This document shows positions 60,877 to 64,000 of a DNA stretch of 64,000 bases, piece by piece. The stretch lies in contig CM119263.1 in NCBI GenBank assembly GCA_051294375.1, forward strand, positions 9,036,278-9,100,277. The letters are read 5' to 3'. Every line of letters begins with the position of its first letter. The first letter of the stretch is position 1. The position numbers were made by a program, and so were the translations under genes. Source of the DNA: Paraspadella gotoi. Taxonomy: Eukaryota; Chaetognatha. A model generated the notes under the pieces. That model saw only the letters and a list, made by a program, of their open reading frames with translations. It searched no databases and was not told where the DNA came from.

Positions 60877-61820
60877 TTACTTAAATTTCATTGCGTTTTT
60901 GGAGAATGCGAGTCTTGTTTATAAACAAACACGTTTTTCATTCAATTCCTTTATGTTTGTGGTTGTAAACTGGAGTACGTCCCAATTCTGGGTGCGGGTA
61001 AGTTCTGTTTTCCCACGCAACCTTACAACACGTTTATGTAGCAATAGGACCGAACATCCTTCCTGAGCGTTTCGAGGAAGAGTTTCGCATTCATCTCGGC
61101 AAACGCTCAGTTCGTCCGCAAGCTGAGGATCAAAATTGTCAAAGCGTTAAAATCGTTTTTGTTAATAAATAAATTAAATATTGATTAATGATCAATATGT
61201 ACCGGCGCGAGAGCCGCCAAAAAGAAATCCCAAAAATAACAACAAAAGCCTTCATTTTCAACGAAATCGCGTTTCTGTTTCCCAATGAAAAATCAGTGAA
61301 AAAGGAGTAAACAACTTTACCTTTTATTGGAGGATTAATCTGAAAAACACTTTGAGGCAGAATCTGAATACAATGTTTTACTTCGATTTTTGAAATAAAA
61401 GGACCATTTGTAGAAACTACATCAACAATCTATTATTTAAGAACCCGCCAAATTCGAGATACTTTTATCGAAGAGAAGATTATATTCGCAATCAAAACCA
61501 CCTTATGTTAATGAATTAATAGACCCATCAATCGGCCGTACTTGGAAAAATCGACTTACTTCCTCAGCTGAGCGTAAGAGCTTTAAACGTAATAAACATT
61601 CTAACTCAGTTTTCTTATTACATACTAAGATATTTAGCAACGAAATTCGAAAATTTTTTTTGCTACGATTTTACTGTACCTCCAAATCACGGAGATCAGT
61701 GGCAATTTCCTCACACATATGGTTTTCTATTTTCTACACAAAATTATTATTTGCTAAAATGAAAATTTTATCAGCGTCGACTTCGGTTTTTTGTCAAACG
61801 AACCTGAAAAGAAAAATAAA
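60301..61820. other. Complex-sequence region with competing short open frames
   Basis: This part is not repetitive and contains several short open stretches near splice-like signals, but on both strands. On the plus strand, 60413-60531 reads VAKLVYDKLFLAETFLGY and 61033-61164 reads AIGPNILPERFEEEFRIHLG. On the minus strand, 61033-61128 reads LADELSVCRDECETLPRNAQ between an AG acceptor and a GTAAGG donor, and 60680-60770 reads QECEENGLVQLTDCLREI. The frames exclude one another, so I cannot choose a gene model. A GA tract lies at 60775-60873. Confidence 0.3.
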
Positions 61821-62034
61821 TTTAGCTGAGATTTTAAGTTTCCAAACACCTCATTTTACCCCAGATTTAGAAATTTCCTTAACATTAACTTTTTATAAAC
61901 ATTATTAACATTTCTCTCAAACCTATATAGTATACTAAGTTTCCAAGCCTCCTGCTTCAATCGATTCTTATTTTCCCGGTTAAGCCTTTACATTTCTGTT
62001 TTTTTTTCATTTATTTTTTTTGTACCGAAAATTT
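61821..62034. other. Spacer before the terminal inverted repeat
   Basis: A/T-rich sequence ending in T-rich sequence. No feature is seen. Confidence 0.5.
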
Positions 62035-62293
62035 TCTTTTCACGCCCACCCACCTTTTTTCTTCATAACGTTTTCACCCCACCTTCTTTTTTTTTTATCT
62101 TTAAGGGTAAAGGCTTTACCTTTTCGGTCGAGCATGCCACTCCGGGGTCAGTCTTCTTTAATTTTTTTTTTTCTTCGGTGGTCTGATCCGCGAGAATCCC
62201 CTTAAGCGCTAATATTCTCGAAGCCCGAGGAGAGAATAAAGAGAAGAAAAAGGAGAAAGGAAATGATTGAGAGAGCGAGAGAGGAGAGAGAGA

Positions 62294-62351
<58 letters not shown>

Positions 62352-62988
62352 GAGAGAGAGACAGAGAGAGAAAGAGGGAAATAATTCGGTGATCCCAGTT
62401 CCCCAACTCGTCACGTTGAGAACGAGGTGAGTCTCCGCGAGAGATCTCGTCTCGAGAGGGTAAGGATTCCTGGAGGAGTAAGGCTCGCCGAGGACGAATC
62501 CTCGGCGAAGGGTAAGTCCCTCGCGGATAAAGCGCCCTCAATCTCCTTCGCTTAACCCATGAATTTTCTTTGTGGCTCAAGACTTGACGTGAATAGATTC
62601 TTTTAAGTCAGTTTTTAGAGTTAGAAATAGAAGATATTTTGAAAAGAAAACGCAATTTAAAGTTTGTTCTTTCTTTATACAACGGACGACGTTTTCCCAT
62701 GACGATTTAGCATTCGATAACAACAACGAATGATAAACATCCAACATAGCTCCATTTAGTTTAGTTTGGCAGAAGCACGTGGTTTTAAGGAGGAAAATTC
62801 AGTTTTTGGCAAAACCTCCCCACTAGCACAATTTCTTTCATTTCTCTTCTACAACATCTCACTATTTCGCATCGCTCTCGTCATCCGCCCACATCTGCTT
62901 CATCCACCAAAAAACTGCCCTTTATCTTCCATCTCCAACTTTTGAGTCGCAGTCGTCCTCTCCGATCATAATCCCCATCATTATTTTC

Positions 62989-63160
62989 TTATGACAGGTG
63001 AATGGATGACGCTGACGACGACGACGACGAATCACCGTCTGGACTCGCCGCAGTTCCTTTTGTTTGTTTTGGTGGCATCAAAGGCGGCGTGATGGCGATT
63101 TTAGGCCCAGGAGGATTATTTTCATTATTATTTTTCCTTGATCCCGCCTCCTTATTTTCT
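62989..63160 (-). CDS. Possible coding fragment, Pro/Ser-rich (uncertain strand)
   Basis: In the spacer of the terminal inverted repeat, the minus strand reads NNPPGPKIAITPPLMPPKQT followed by a Ser run, ending in a stop at 62989. The plus strand is also open and would start MDDADDDDDESPSG. The Asp/Ser runs come from a GAC tract. An acceptor-like TTATGACAG on the plus strand precedes the plus frame. Without homologues I cannot choose a strand. Confidence 0.18.
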
Positions 63161-63642
63161 NNNNNNNNNNNNNNNNNNNNNNNNNATGGTGTAGTGGGGA
63201 GGTTTGCCAAAAACTAATTTTCCTCTTAAAAGTTAAAACCACGTGCTTCTGCCAAACTAAACTAAATGTAGCTATGTTGGATGTTTATCATTCGTTGTTT
63301 GTTATCGAATGCTAAATCGTCATAAACGTCGTCCGTTGTATAAAGAAAGAACTTACTTTAAAATTGCTTTTCTTTCAAAATATCTTTATTTCTATCTAAA
63401 AACTCGCTTAAAAGAATCTATTCACGTCAGAGTCTTGAGCCACAAAGAAAATTCATGGGTTAAGCGAAGGAGATTGAGGGCGCTTTATCCGCGAGGGACT
63501 TACCTTTCGCGAGGATTCGTCCTCGGCGAGCCTTACCCTCCAGGAATCCTTACCCTCTCGAGACGAATCTCTCGGGAGACTCACCTCGTTCTCAACGTGA
63601 CGAGTTGGGGAACTGGGGATCAACCGAATTATTTCCTCTTTC

Positions 63643-63773
<131 letters not shown>

Positions 63774-64000
63774 CATTTCCTTTCTCCCTTTTTCTTCTCT
63801 TTATTCTCTCCTCGGGCTTCGAGAATATTTAGCGCTTAAGGGGATTCTCGGGATCAGACCACCGAAGAAAAAAAAAATTAAGGAAGACTGACCCCGGAGT
63901 GGATGTCGACGAAAAGGTAAAGCCTTTCCCCTTAAGATAAAAAAAAGAAGGTGGGGTGAAAACGTTATGAAGAAAAAGGTGGGTGGGCGTGAAAAGAAAA

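Overview
The window looks like nuclear DNA of an invertebrate animal. It has split genes with GT..AG introns, an intron-less eukaryotic tRNA-Pro with internal A and B boxes, RNA polymerase II style promoter elements, and very many simple repeats: (GA)n/(CT)n, (GAC)n, GAAA/CTTT. Operons, Shine-Dalgarno sites, CRISPR arrays and phage or plasmid genes were not seen. The best-supported gene resembles a secreted family that I recall mainly from cnidarians, molluscs and lancelets (skeletal organic matrix protein 5-like). That makes a cnidarian or another non-arthropod invertebrate more likely, but I cannot name a species.

Coding content is low. Three things are well supported. (1) A minus-strand exon at 4119-4812 carries a hydrophobic segment followed by an LRRNT cysteine motif, so it is the 5' coding exon of a leucine-rich-repeat membrane or secreted protein whose remainder lies at lower coordinates or off the window. 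(2) A plus-strand gene with seven recognisable exons at 25999-28148 encodes a secreted protein of about 245-252 residues. (3) A tRNA-Pro(CGG) lies at 22135-22206, with a broken tRNA-Pro(TGG)-like copy 36 bases downstream. A few other stretches are open and end at good splice donors, but they are listed only at low confidence. Likely regulatory sites are a CCAAT/E-box/TATA cluster at 22.82-22.91 kb and three RFX X-box-like sites.

Much of the rest is assembly structure. There are 31 N runs, many of them flanked by GA/CT or GAC repeats. Seven are exactly 25 N, which looks like a gap-filler default. Near or touching several of these are large, noisy duplications: a direct duplication at 18.6-21.4 kb, a direct duplication of about 3.2 kb (49.9-53.2 against 54.1-57.2 kb), an inverted plus direct mosaic at 35.8-40.6 kb, a palindrome at 41.4-42.5 kb and an inverted repeat at 62.0-64.0 kb. 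The copies differ by many small insertions and deletions, as expected if uncorrected long reads were pasted into gaps. Gene calls inside these blocks should not be trusted.

I found no convincing new multi-gene system. The items most worth following are the secreted matrix-like gene, the LRR exon with its long repetitive N-terminal region, a possible 486-base terminal-inverted-repeat element at 57.5-58.0 kb, and the duplications, which need long-read checking before any biological reading.
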